From Agrobacterium tumefaciens (GTDB taxonomy: Bacteria > Pseudomonadota > Alphaproteobacteria > Rhizobiales > Rhizobiaceae), in contig NZ_WJOK01000024.1 in assembly GCF_009649785.1 (NCBI RefSeq), positions 1 through 64,000 on the forward strand: a DNA stretch of 64,000 bases, written 5' to 3'. Under the pieces are notes generated by a model, which saw only the letters and a list, made by a program, of their open reading frames with translations, had not been told where the DNA came from and ran no database searches. A program made the translations under genes and the position numbers. This document shows positions 56,173 to 64,000 of this stretch, in pieces. The first letter of the stretch is position 1. Each line of letters begins with the position of its first letter.

Positions 56173-57441
56173 CTAGTCGCAATGCCTGTAACCGGACTTG
56201 CGGGTGCGCAGGTCGAAATGGAAATGGTTCCAGTGGTTGGGATCGCTGCCCGGCCCGAGAACCGTTGAGAAATATTTGCAGCTATCGGACCTCACTGCCT
56301 TCAGCAGCGCCTTTTCCCGGAAGGCGAAGAAGTTCTTGCTGCGAACGTCAATCTCCTTCCCGTTGTTCAGCGTTATGGTGCCGATATCGATGGCGTTGCC
56401 GCGCGCATGTTCGGACCATGGATTGCTGGAGCGCGAATTCATCTTGCGGCAGGAATAACCGCCCATGGGCGTGATGCGCCCGACGCCTGAGAGGTAACGG
56501 AAGCGGGAGGACGGCACGAGTTCGAACTTTACCCATTTGGCGAAGGCAAGCGTGACCTGGCAATTGAGCTTCACTGCCGGGCGGATGGCAACGCCGCTGG
56601 CAAGCCCGCTGAGTTCGATCGGATAGTCGATACCGCAGGTCGGACCATCTGCAATGCGCGCAACATCGCGGAAGGCGACGCCGAGACGGCGCAGCTCGGA
56701 GCGACAGGCCACTTCCGAGGATGGCATGACGCCGGGCGGCATAGCCGAGCGGTTGCTTTGCAATCCGTCGCGGGCCATCGGATCATTGGGCATCAGCATG
56801 GCGACCTCCTCCACCGGCTGGCGGCGGGAAGAAGACCCCGGCGGCGGTGGCGGTATCAACCGCGACTGACCCGCACTTTGTTGCCGGCGAGCGGGAGAAA
56901 CGGCAACCGGATTGTCGGTGCCGATGCCGTCCACCACCGGCTGGGCGGAAGCGCCTTCGGCAATATCGGCGTCCTGCTCTTCCGCAAGTCCGCGAACCGG
57001 CTCCACGCCCAGCATGGAATCCATGTTCACCCCGCCCTCGCCTTCGGCGATCTGATTTGCGGCGCCCTGCTGGTTGGGCATGGCTGGGGAGGCCATGCTT
57101 TGGCCGTTCGCGGCCATCCGCGCCTGATGCTGGCCATCCAGCGTGGAATAGCCCTGGCCGCCCTGTGGCGATTGCAGCAGGGGATCCTGCGAGGCATAAG
57201 GCTCCGGCATCGGTTGCGACACGGCTGCGGGATAATTGGTGGCCTGCCCGGTCCGCTCGGCCTGATAGACCGCACCCGGCGGCGCGCTGTAGCCTTGCTG
57301 CCGCGACGACCGGATGGCGCCGACACGTGTCGTGCCGTCAACCTCGGCCGGCGGCACAAGCCCCTCCGCCGAACACGACACCATGACCGTGGAAATCATC
57401 AACAACGTCACAAGACGACGCGGAAGGGAAACATACGCCAT
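56173..57441 (-). CDS. Extensin-like family lipoprotein
   Basis: A 422-residue predicted lipoprotein. The signal ends in a lipobox VSC (residues about 15-20). Residues 30-235 are low-complexity, Gln/Pro/Ser-rich. The C-terminal 180 residues are the extensin-like domain: CRSELRRLGVAF, CGIDYPIELSGLASGVAI, EHARGNAIDIGTITL and HWNHFHFDLR. EHARGNAID and HFHFD resemble the metal site of D,D-/L,D-type peptidases, so it may act on peptidoglycan. A cell-envelope protein of unknown target. Confidence 0.88.
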   Translation of the reverse strand: MAYVSLPRRLVTLLMISTVMVSCSAEGLVPPAEVDGTTRVGAIRSSRQQGYSAPPGAVYQAERTGQATNYPAAVSQPMPEPYASQDPLLQSPQGGQGYSTLDGQHQARMAANGQSMASPAMPNQQGAANQIAEGEGGVNMDSMLGVEPVRGLAEEQDADIAEGASAQPVVDGIGTDNPVAVSPARRQQSAGQSRLIPPPPPGSSSRRQPVEEVAMLMPNDPMARDGLQSNRSAMPPGVMPSSEVACRSELRRLGVAFRDVARIADGPTCGIDYPIELSGLASGVAIRPAVKLNCQVTLAFAKWVKFELVPSSRFRYLSGVGRITPMGGYSCRKMNSRSSNPWSEHARGNAIDIGTITLNNGKEIDVRSKNFFAFREKALLKAVRSDSCKYFSTVLGPGSDPNHWNHFHFDLRTRKSGYRHCD

Positions 57442-57745
57442 ACGAGAACCTGTACCTTCAGCGGCCGCTACCCGCGGCAATACAGGTAAATTTTAAAGAA
57501 ACGGGGTAAACGAATCCTTATTGGTTGGGAGAAATAACGAACCGGGCTGTTCCGTGAAGCGGGAAATGCGGGAGCCTCGACCGAAATCATATCAAAGGTG
57601 TGAGCAAAGCTCTGCAAACCAACGCCTCTCACGATGCAGACACACCACGGGTCCGGCACGACGGAGGAGAGCTTGTCGCACTTCCTCGAAACAGAAAGGG
57701 CGCAGCCAAAGCCGCGCCCTGTAAACTATCTCAAGCGGATAAAAA
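57442..57745. other. Intergenic region, MCP terminator only
   Basis: No gene supported. It holds the upstream region of the extensin-like gene and the terminator of the chemoreceptor gene (57697-57720). Confidence 0.5.
57697..57720 (-). terminator. Chemoreceptor gene terminator
   Basis: On the minus strand AGGGCGC pairs with GCGCCCT around a ten-base loop with further GGC/GCT pairs, then TTTCTGTTT. Confidence 0.7.
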
Positions 57746-59560
57746 TCAAGCCGCCCGCGAAACCTCGCGCCCTGCCCCATGCCCGAGTTCGAAACGGGAC
57801 AGCAGCGCGCGGAGCTGCCGGCTTTCTTCGGCCAGCGTCTGGCTGGCCGCCGTCGTCTCTTCCACCATGGCGGCGTTCTGTTGGGTCATCTGGTCCATGT
57901 GGTTGACGGAGGTGTTGATCTCCTGCAGGCCGGTGGCCTGTTCCCGCGCCGCCGTGGCGATGGAATTGACATGGCCGTCGACCCGGTTGACCAGCGTCAC
58001 GATCTCATCCAGCGCATCGCCCGTGGAGCGAACGAGTGCGACACCGCCGCCGACCTCTTCCGCGGAACGATTGATAAGGGTCTTGATCTCCTTGGCGGCA
58101 TTGGCAGAGCGTTGCGCGAGTTCGCGAACCTCCTGCGCCACCACGGCAAAACCGCGTCCCGCTTCGCCTGCCCTTGCGGCCTCGACACCGGCATTCAGCG
58201 CCAGAAGGTTGGTCTGGAACGCGATTTCGTCGATGACGGAAATGATCTGCCCGATGCGCCGCGAAGATTCCTCAATACGGCCCATCGCATCGACGGCATT
58301 GCGCACGATCTCGCCCGAGCGGCCTGCGCTCGTTTTTGTATCCTGCACCATTTGTCGGGCCTCGTTCGCCCGTTCGGAAGCGGTGCGCACCGTCGCGGTG
58401 ATTTCGTCAAGAGCCGCCGCCGTCTCCTCCAGCGCCGCTGCCTGCTGCTCTGTCCGGCGCGAAAGATTGCCGGTCGCACCGCTGATGTCAGATGCGCTAT
58501 CGTTGACGACATGGCCGGTTCTGGCGATCGCCTCGATCGCCCCATGCAGCGCGCCGACGGCGCGGTTGAAATCCATGCGCAGCTTTTCATATTCGCCGCC
58601 GATATCGGCAAGCTCGACGGTCAGATCGCCATTGGCGAGTGCTTCCAGCGAACTGCCGAGCTCATTCATGGCATGAGCCTGACGTTCGGATGCGGAGCGC
58701 AACGCCATCTCGTTGCCATGCCGCGCCTCCTCCAGCGCCCGCTGCTGCTCCGCCTCGCGGGCCTGCAAGGCGCTGCGCTCGTTGACGCTGTCACGCAGCA
58801 CCAGCAACGTCTTGGCAATGGCGCCGATTTCGTTGCGACGGTCGGCGAATTCAATTTCCGCCTCGCCGTCACCATCAGCGATCCGCTTCATACTCTGCCG
58901 GATGCGATCGATAGGCCGTGTCACGCTGCGCACGACGGCTGCAGCCACGCCGATCACCAGAACGCCGGACAGAACACACACTGCGATGTTGAAATAGGCA
59001 TTGCTCCAGAAAACCGCCTCAAGATCGTCGACATAGACGCCAGTGCCGACAATCCATCCCCAGGGCGCGAAACCGGCGACATGGGAAAATTTCTCGACTG
59101 GGTCCGGCGCGCCGGGCTTGGGCCAATAATAATCGACAAAGCCCTGGCCGCCCGCCTTCACCGTATTGACGAATTCGACGAACAGCGCCTTGCCGTTCGG
59201 ATCCTTGTTGGCAGTGAGATCGCTGCCGTTCATCTCGGGCTTGATCGGATGCATCACCATCTTGGGATGCATGTCGTTGATCCAAAAATAGCCGCTGCCG
59301 TTGCCATAGCGCATCGCCGCAATCGTGGTCTTGGCTTGTTGCTGCGCAGCCTCACGCGTCAGGGTGCCACCCTGCTCTAGCCGGTAATATTGCTCAAGAA
59401 TGGCGATAGCCGTTTCGTTCATGGATGCGAGCCCCGCTTTACGCTCGCGTTCCATCTCATGAAAGGTCTCGAACAGGCTGAATGTAAGTGCCGCAGTCAA
59501 TATTGCCAGAAACAATGCAACGAGCGCATAAAGGCGCATAGATATCGTGACGTTTTTCAT
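57746..59560 (-). CDS. Methyl-accepting chemotaxis protein with sCache domain
   Basis: A 604-residue chemoreceptor. TM1 is at about 8-28. A single Cache sensor ([40 protein letters not shown]) extends to TM2 at about 190-215, then HAMP. The cytoplasmic signalling hairpin [37 protein letters not shown] is intact. No CheR-tethering pentapeptide is seen at the C-terminus (REVSRAA). Ligand probably a small carboxylate or amino acid, from sCache type; unknown. Confidence 0.95.
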   Translation of the reverse strand: MKNVTISMRLYALVALFLAILTAALTFSLFETFHEMERERKAGLASMNETAIAILEQYYRLEQGGTLTREAAQQQAKTTIAAMRYGNGSGYFWINDMHPKMVMHPIKPEMNGSDLTANKDPNGKALFVEFVNTVKAGGQGFVDYYWPKPGAPDPVEKFSHVAGFAPWGWIVGTGVYVDDLEAVFWSNAYFNIAVCVLSGVLVIGVAAAVVRSVTRPIDRIRQSMKRIADGDGEAEIEFADRRNEIGAIAKTLLVLRDSVNERSALQAREAEQQRALEEARHGNEMALRSASERQAHAMNELGSSLEALANGDLTVELADIGGEYEKLRMDFNRAVGALHGAIEAIARTGHVVNDSASDISGATGNLSRRTEQQAAALEETAAALDEITATVRTASERANEARQMVQDTKTSAGRSGEIVRNAVDAMGRIEESSRRIGQIISVIDEIAFQTNLLALNAGVEAARAGEAGRGFAVVAQEVRELAQRSANAAKEIKTLINRSAEEVGGGVALVRSTGDALDEIVTLVNRVDGHVNSIATAAREQATGLQEINTSVNHMDQMTQQNAAMVEETTAASQTLAEESRQLRALLSRFELGHGAGREVSRAA

Positions 59561-59811
59561 ATTCCCCCCAACGCCGCTGACGGCACTTCGACCAGCCTAT
59601 GTTAGAGTTAAAAAATTTATTATAACTGAATACGCTTATTATACGTTAGTATTATTCCAGACCTCCTCCTCCCAACCCGCCAATACTCTCCACGGCCCTT
59701 AAAAGCCGGCGCAGCGACCCGAAATTCTACAGGGTGCTGCCGTTTTAAAGAGCTCGTTAACCCTGACGTCCTATCCTCTTTTGCCAAAATACAGGTACAG
59801 GGAGACGCGCA

Positions 59812-60126
59812 ATGTCACGGCCGAATTTCCGCTTTACACACTATGACCTGAAGGAATTGCGGGCTGGGACGACCATTGAGGTGTCCCTTTCGGCCGTCAA
59901 CAATGTACGGCTGATGACAGGCGCAAATTTCCAGCGTTTCACAGAATTGCTCGATTTCAAATATCTCGGCGGCGTCGCGAAAAAATCGCCGATCCGCATC
60001 AGCATTCCCGAGACCTTGCACTGGCATCTGGTGATCGATGCCGAAGGGCACAGTGGTCTGGCGGAATCCTCGGTCAAGATGCTGCCTGCGCCGTCGCAGG
60101 TCATACAACACCGGAAGGCATCCTGA
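59812..60126 (+). CDS. DUF1883 domain-containing protein
   Basis: A 104-residue protein. FTHYDLKELRAGTTIEVSLSAVNNVRLM, YLGGVAKKSPIRISIP and LHWHLVIDAEGHSGLAESSVKMLPAP match DUF1883 blocks. Its function is unknown. CAGGGAGA precedes the ATG. Confidence 0.93.
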   Translation: MSRPNFRFTHYDLKELRAGTTIEVSLSAVNNVRLMTGANFQRFTELLDFKYLGGVAKKSPIRISIPETLHWHLVIDAEGHSGLAESSVKMLPAPSQVIQHRKAS

Positions 60127-60207
60127 TTTCCCTTTGGAAACAGTTGGATGGCGCGGTGTTACGACTCACTTTGGCAAGCGCCTGATTCTTTTTGTGAAGA
60201 AAGCTTT

Positions 60208-61524
60208 TTAACGCGAACCGCGCTCGCGGCGCAGCTTCGCCCACCAGTCGAGACGCTTGCGGATGTCCCGCTCGAAACCCCTGTCGGGCGGATCGTAAAA
60301 CGTCTTGCGACCCATTTTTTCCGGAAAATAGTCCTGTCCCGAAAAGGCATCCGGCTCGTCATGGTCGTAACGGTAACCGTCACCGTAACCCTCGCCCTTC
60401 ATCAGCTTTGTGGGCGCGTTCAGAATATGTTTTGGCGGCACCAGCGAGCCGTTTTCCTTGGCCGCCCGCATCGCCGATTTGAAGGCTGTATAAACGGCAT
60501 TCGATTTCGGCGCGGTGGCGAGATAGACGCAGGCCTGCGCCAGCGCCAGTTCGCCTTCCGGTGACCCCAGATAATCATAGGCGTCCTTGGCGGCATTGCA
60601 GACGGCAAGCGCCTGCGGATCGGCAAGGCCGATATCCTCCACCGCCATGCGCACCAGCCGCCTCCCGATAAAGAGCGGGTCTTCGCCGGCGTCAAACATG
60701 CGGCAGAGATAATAAAGCGCCGCATCCGGGTCCGAACCCCGCACCGATTTATGCAGCGCGGAAATCAGATTGTAGTGGCCGTCCTGTCCCTTGTCGTAAA
60801 CCGGCGCGCGCCGCTGCACGATGCGCGTCAGCCCTTCGGTATCGAAAGTCTCGTCCTTGCGCGCCGCACGCCAGACCTCTTCGGCAAGCGTCAGCACGGC
60901 GCGGCCATCGCCATCGGCCATCCGGATCAGGCTGGCACGCGCCTCCTCGGTCAGCGGCAGAGGCTTGCCCTCCGCCTCTTCGGCGCGCTTCAAAAGCTCG
61001 CCCAGGCTCTCCTCGTCATGCGAACCGAACGTGAGGACACGCGCCCGCGACAAAAGAGCGGCATTCAGTTCAAAGGACGGGTTTTCGGTGGTTGCACCCA
61101 CAAGAATGATGGTGCCGTCTTCCATGACCGGCAGGAAGCTGTCCTGCTGGGCACGGTTGAAACGATGGATCTCATCAACAAAAAGCAGCGTCTGCCGGCC
61201 GTTCATCCGGCGTGTGCGTGCTGCCTCGAAAACCTTCTTGAGATCGGCGACACCGGAAAAGATCGCCGAGATCTGTTCGAAAGCCAGCCCGGCCTCGCCC
61301 GAAAGCAGACGGGCGACCGTTGTCTTGCCGGTGCCGGGCGGTCCCCAGAAGATCATCGATCCGAGTGAGCCGCTATCGATCATACGGCGCAGCACGCCCT
61401 CTTCACCCGTCAGATGAGGCTGCCCGGTCACCTCCGCCAGCGTCTTCGGACGCAGGCGGTCGGCAAGAGGCCGCCGGTTGGCGACCTCGACAGGCACCTG
61501 TGGGGCAAAGAGGTCATCGCTCAT
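60208..61524 (-). CDS. rarA: Replication-associated recombination protein A (MgsA)
   Basis: AAA+ ATPase that acts at stalled forks. The 438-residue protein has Walker A GPPGTGKT at residues 61-68, LLFVDEIHRFN Walker B, and the sensor GATTENPSFE. The C-terminal domain has HYNLISALHKSVRGSDPDAALYYL, the conserved MgsA/WRNIP1 motif. Its ATG overlaps the upstream protease stop (ATGA), so they are co-translated. Confidence 0.97.
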   Translation of the reverse strand: MSDDLFAPQVPVEVANRRPLADRLRPKTLAEVTGQPHLTGEEGVLRRMIDSGSLGSMIFWGPPGTGKTTVARLLSGEAGLAFEQISAIFSGVADLKKVFEAARTRRMNGRQTLLFVDEIHRFNRAQQDSFLPVMEDGTIILVGATTENPSFELNAALLSRARVLTFGSHDEESLGELLKRAEEAEGKPLPLTEEARASLIRMADGDGRAVLTLAEEVWRAARKDETFDTEGLTRIVQRRAPVYDKGQDGHYNLISALHKSVRGSDPDAALYYLCRMFDAGEDPLFIGRRLVRMAVEDIGLADPQALAVCNAAKDAYDYLGSPEGELALAQACVYLATAPKSNAVYTAFKSAMRAAKENGSLVPPKHILNAPTKLMKGEGYGDGYRYDHDEPDAFSGQDYFPEKMGRKTFYDPPDRGFERDIRKRLDWWAKLRRERGSR

Positions 61525-62927
61525 CGCAGGAACTGCCGGATACGTTGACCGTCACGCAGGATTTCCACCCGCCAGAAGCCGGGATTGTCATCCAGCGCCT
61601 TTTCGACCGCAGCCGTGGAGCCGATATCCGAGCCGTTCAGCGATAGGATGACGTCCTTCGGCTGGAAACCGACCCGATAGGCCGGCGAACCGCGCTTCAC
61701 ATCGGTGACGACGACGCCGGTCACCTGCGAAGGCATGCGCAGTTCATCCGCAAGCTTCGGCGAAAGATTGGCGACAGTCGCGCCCGCCAAGGGATTGCGT
61801 CCCTCCAGCAGCCGTTCGTCACGCGGCGCGGTTTCCGGCGCCGTGTCGAGCGCAATGGTCACCTTCTTCTCTTTACCCTTCTCCACCAGCGTCAATTCGG
61901 CGGACTTGCCGATGCCAGCAGTCGTGAGGCGATAACCGAGTGCATCGGGATGCTCCACCTCCAAACCGTTGACCGCCGTTACGACCTGCCCCGGCTCGAT
62001 GCCAGCTTTCTCCGCCGGGCCGCCCTTGACGACGCTGACGACGAGCGCACCGCGCGCGCGGTGCAGGCCAAGCGCCTCGGCGACATCGGAGGTGACAGGA
62101 TCGAAGGTTGCGCCGATATAGGGCCTCTGGAAGTTCGCGTCGCCACGCTCGGCGGCGGCAACGAAAACGCGGACCAGATTGGCGGGAATGGCAAAACCGA
62201 TGCCGTTCGACCCGCCGCCCTTCGAGAAGATGGCAGTATTGATGCCGATCAACTCACCCGCCATGTTCATCAGCGCGCCGCCGGAATTGCCGGGGTTGAT
62301 GGAGGCGTCGGTCTGGATGAAGAAGCCGAAATCGCCCTGCGTCACCTGGTTGCGCGCCAGCCCCGAGACGATGCCGCTTGTTACCGTCTGGCCGACACCG
62401 AAGGGGTTGCCGATGGCAAGCACGAGATCGCCGACTTCAATGGCATCCGAATTGCCAAGCGAAAGCACCGGAAACTGTTCCTTCGCGTCGATCTGCAGAA
62501 TGGCAAGATCGACCCGGTCGTCCTTCAGCAGCACCTTGGAGGAGAATTCACGCCCATCCGCCAGCGCCACCTTGATGTCGTCGGCGCCATCGATGACGTG
62601 ATTATTGGTCACCACGAGGCCGCCGGCCGTCACGATCACACCCGATCCAAGCGAGGACTGTTTCTCCGTGCGGTTCGGCATCTGCTGGCCGAAGAACTGT
62701 TCGAAGAACGGGTCGCCGGCAAAGGGCGACGAGCGCCGCTGCACGATGCGTTCGGCATAGACATTCACCACAGCGCCCGCGGTACGCTTGACCAGCGGCG
62801 CGAAGGAAAGCTGCATTTCCATGTGGCTTGCGGGCACGGTCTTGTTGTCCTGCGCCTGCGCTCCGACCGGAACGAGAAGCAGCGCCGCAAGAAAGCCGGT
62901 GGACAGATACTTCAGCACGCTCTGCAT
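61521..62927 (-). CDS. DegQ/DegP-type periplasmic serine endoprotease
   Basis: A 468-residue HtrA protease. Signal peptide MQSVLKYLSTGFLAALLLV ending AQA. The triad H110 (VVTNNHVID), D140 (DRVDLAIL) and S215 (NPGNSGGAL) is complete. Two PDZ domains follow (about 255-345 and 370-465). The ATG after GAGGAA was chosen; two ATGs 12-18 bases upstream are alternatives. It degrades misfolded envelope proteins. Coupled to rarA downstream. Confidence 0.95.
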   Translation of the reverse strand: MQSVLKYLSTGFLAALLLVPVGAQAQDNKTVPASHMEMQLSFAPLVKRTAGAVVNVYAERIVQRRSSPFAGDPFFEQFFGQQMPNRTEKQSSLGSGVIVTAGGLVVTNNHVIDGADDIKVALADGREFSSKVLLKDDRVDLAILQIDAKEQFPVLSLGNSDAIEVGDLVLAIGNPFGVGQTVTSGIVSGLARNQVTQGDFGFFIQTDASINPGNSGGALMNMAGELIGINTAIFSKGGGSNGIGFAIPANLVRVFVAAAERGDANFQRPYIGATFDPVTSDVAEALGLHRARGALVVSVVKGGPAEKAGIEPGQVVTAVNGLEVEHPDALGYRLTTAGIGKSAELTLVEKGKEKKVTIALDTAPETAPRDERLLEGRNPLAGATVANLSPKLADELRMPSQVTGVVVTDVKRGSPAYRVGFQPKDVILSLNGSDIGSTAAVEKALDDNPGFWRVEILRDGQRIRQFLR

Positions 62928-63089
62928 GTGATTCCTCATCCTCATCAGTATGATGGAGTTATAACGTGAAAGCCTATAAAGCAAAGCGCGGCAAGATGAT
63001 GGCCGATCTTTTTCATGCGATGACCGGCTTGTGCAGGTGGAACCAACAGCACCCCATTTCGGTTTCACCCACACGAGCCTGTCCTCAAA

Positions 63090-63455
63090 ATGAGACGACC
63101 CATGCACATGAAACAGACAATCCTTGCCTCCGGCATCCTCCTCGCCTGCGCTTCATTGGGTTCGCCCGCCAACGCCGCCAGCTTCGATTGCACGAAGCCT
63201 GATCTGGCCTCGGATGAAAAGGCGATCTGCGACAACCGAGCCCTCAACGATCAGGACGTGAAGATGGTCACCACCTTCGACATCCTGACACAACTGATGG
63301 CGATGGGCGCACGCGACACCTTGCGCGAAGAACAGAGCCAATGGTTGAAAAAGCGCCAGGAATGCAATGCGGATGTCGCCTGCATTACAAGTGCCTATGA
63401 GGAGCGCATGAAGCGGCTCGGGGAAGCTTTTCAGAGCATAAACAGACCGCTCTGA
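63090..63455 (+). CDS. Lysozyme-inhibitor LprI-like exported protein
   Basis: A 121-residue (or 115 from a later ATG) secreted protein. A signal peptide ends ANA|ASFDC. The motif FDCTKPDLASDEKAICDN with RALNDQDVKM and LKKRQECNADVACI is the LprI/DUF1311 Cys pattern. The start is uncertain: ATG at 63090, 63102 or 63108. Divergent from the protease gene. Confidence 0.85.
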   Translation: MRRPMHMKQTILASGILLACASLGSPANAASFDCTKPDLASDEKAICDNRALNDQDVKMVTTFDILTQLMAMGARDTLREEQSQWLKKRQECNADVACITSAYEERMKRLGEAFQSINRPL

Positions 63456-63458
63456 TTT

Positions 63459-64000
63459 TCACGCAACGCGAATGATATTCTCCATCAGCCCATGCAATTG
63501 GTCGCGATAACCGGTTCTCGCCGAAGGCGCATCCTCGCGGGACGTCATAACCACCGAAAGCCGTTTGGCGGGGACGATATAGAGCATCTGCCCGCCGTAG
63601 CCCCAGGCATAATAAACCGTCTCGCCCGCCATCTCCTTGATGAACCAGCAATAGCCGTAACCATCGCCGTTGAAGACGGAATTGGTGCGTTGCTGCCAGG
63701 ATTGATCGATCCAGCTCTGCGAAATCAAACGCTCGCCGCCTGGCGTTAACCCGCCCAGCCGGTAAAGCTCGCCGAAAGCCAGCAGCGACCGCGCCGTCAT
63801 CGCCATCTGGTTGCCGCCCAGATAGATGCCCTGCGGATCGCGCTCCCAGCCGCCGATTGAGAAGCCCTCCAGCGGCCGGAACCAGTCGCGCGCCAGCGAC
63901 AGCGTCGAACGGCCGGATGCCTTGGTCAAAATCGCCGAAAGCAGATGCGTGGAACCGGTGGAGTAAAGCATGCCACCGCCCGGCTCTCCGGCAAAACCCG
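63459..64000 (-). CDS. Serine hydrolase (beta-lactamase class C type), partial
   Basis: The gene runs off the window; only its 3' end is here (at least 180 codons, open to base 64000). GGNQMAMTARSLLAFGELYRLGG and GYGGQMLYIVPAKRLSVVMTSRED are typical of class C-type serine hydrolases (the YGG motif equivalent to KTG). The nucleophile SxxK is outside the window. Confidence 0.9.
   Translation of the reverse strand, partial: GFAGEPGGGMLYSTGSTHLLSAILTKASGRSTLSLARDWFRPLEGFSIGGWERDPQGIYLGGNQMAMTARSLLAFGELYRLGGLTPGGERLISQSWIDQSWQQRTNSVFNGDGYGYCWFIKEMAGETVYYAWGYGGQMLYIVPAKRLSVVMTSREDAPSARTGYRDQLHGLMENIIRVA

Noticed and set aside
57600..59380. Long plus-strand ORFs opposite the chemoreceptor
   Set aside because: Antisense shadows of the MCP gene, no ribosome binding site or family.

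Overview
The window looks like a stretch of chromosome from an Agrobacterium (Rhizobiaceae, Alphaproteobacteria), probably the A. tumefaciens species complex. The evidence is high-GC coding sequence, the small-subunit purS/purQ/purL purine set, two DUF1127 proteins, a PdhS/DivJ-type histidine kinase, a recA gene with a rhizobial-type operator, and DUF1289, DUF1883 and Usg proteins typical of the group. This assignment rests on gene content recalled from memory, not on a search. I see no tRNA, rRNA, insertion sequence, prophage or CRISPR array; it is mostly core housekeeping DNA.

Layout. 1-2956: AT-rich spacer with palindromes, a periplasmic binding protein, rpe and a membrane protein. 3064-12680: purine cluster purB, purC, purS, purQ and purL, interrupted by an RBBP9-like hydrolase, a lipoprotein, a DUF1127/MocR divergent pair and a PagL-like protein, and closing with a BolA protein. 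12817-16179: membrane hydrolase, small basic protein, grxD and a Bcr/CflA exporter. 16253-20546 (minus): rpsD, glsA, ttcA and two tandem IMPase-like genes. 20998-25842: TerC with a structured leader, a TPR-like protein, a HerA-like ATPase, and EamA and LysE exporters. 26288-32115: DUF1127 variant, 31-aa ORF, murI, TrmJ-like methyltransferase, icd, GST and a VOC protein. 32191-38320: alaS, recA and psuK-psuG. 38523-46801: a large Pro/Glu-rich OmpA protein, an amino-acid ABC importer without an ATPase, Usg, a methyltransferase, an SsuA-like protein and an Lrp regulator. 46872-53045: Fe-S uracil-DNA glycosylase, thermonuclease, PdhS-like kinase, DAG kinase, cobT, cobS, DUF1289 and an aspartic protease. 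53161-64000: ABC-2 exporter, TauE permease, extensin-like lipoprotein, chemoreceptor, DUF1883, rarA, a DegQ-type protease, an LprI-like protein and a partial serine hydrolase.

Functional links. purB, C, S, Q and L cover FGAM synthesis, SAICAR synthesis and the adenylosuccinate lyase steps. BolA and GrxD near each other suggest iron-sulfur handling. psuK and psuG form a pseudouridine salvage pair. cobT and cobS complete the cobalamin lower-ligand steps from divergent promoters. recA, rarA, the UDG and a nuclease are DNA-maintenance genes.

The best candidate for something undescribed is the leader upstream of terC. It has three nested perfect helices, plus an anti-Shine-Dalgarno segment that can pair either with the ribosome binding site or with an upstream strand. 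Second is an orphan strong terminator at 55980-56005 with no gene to terminate, which suggests a small RNA. Starts were chosen by hand from ribosome binding sites and signal peptides, and all family assignments are by reading, not by database search.
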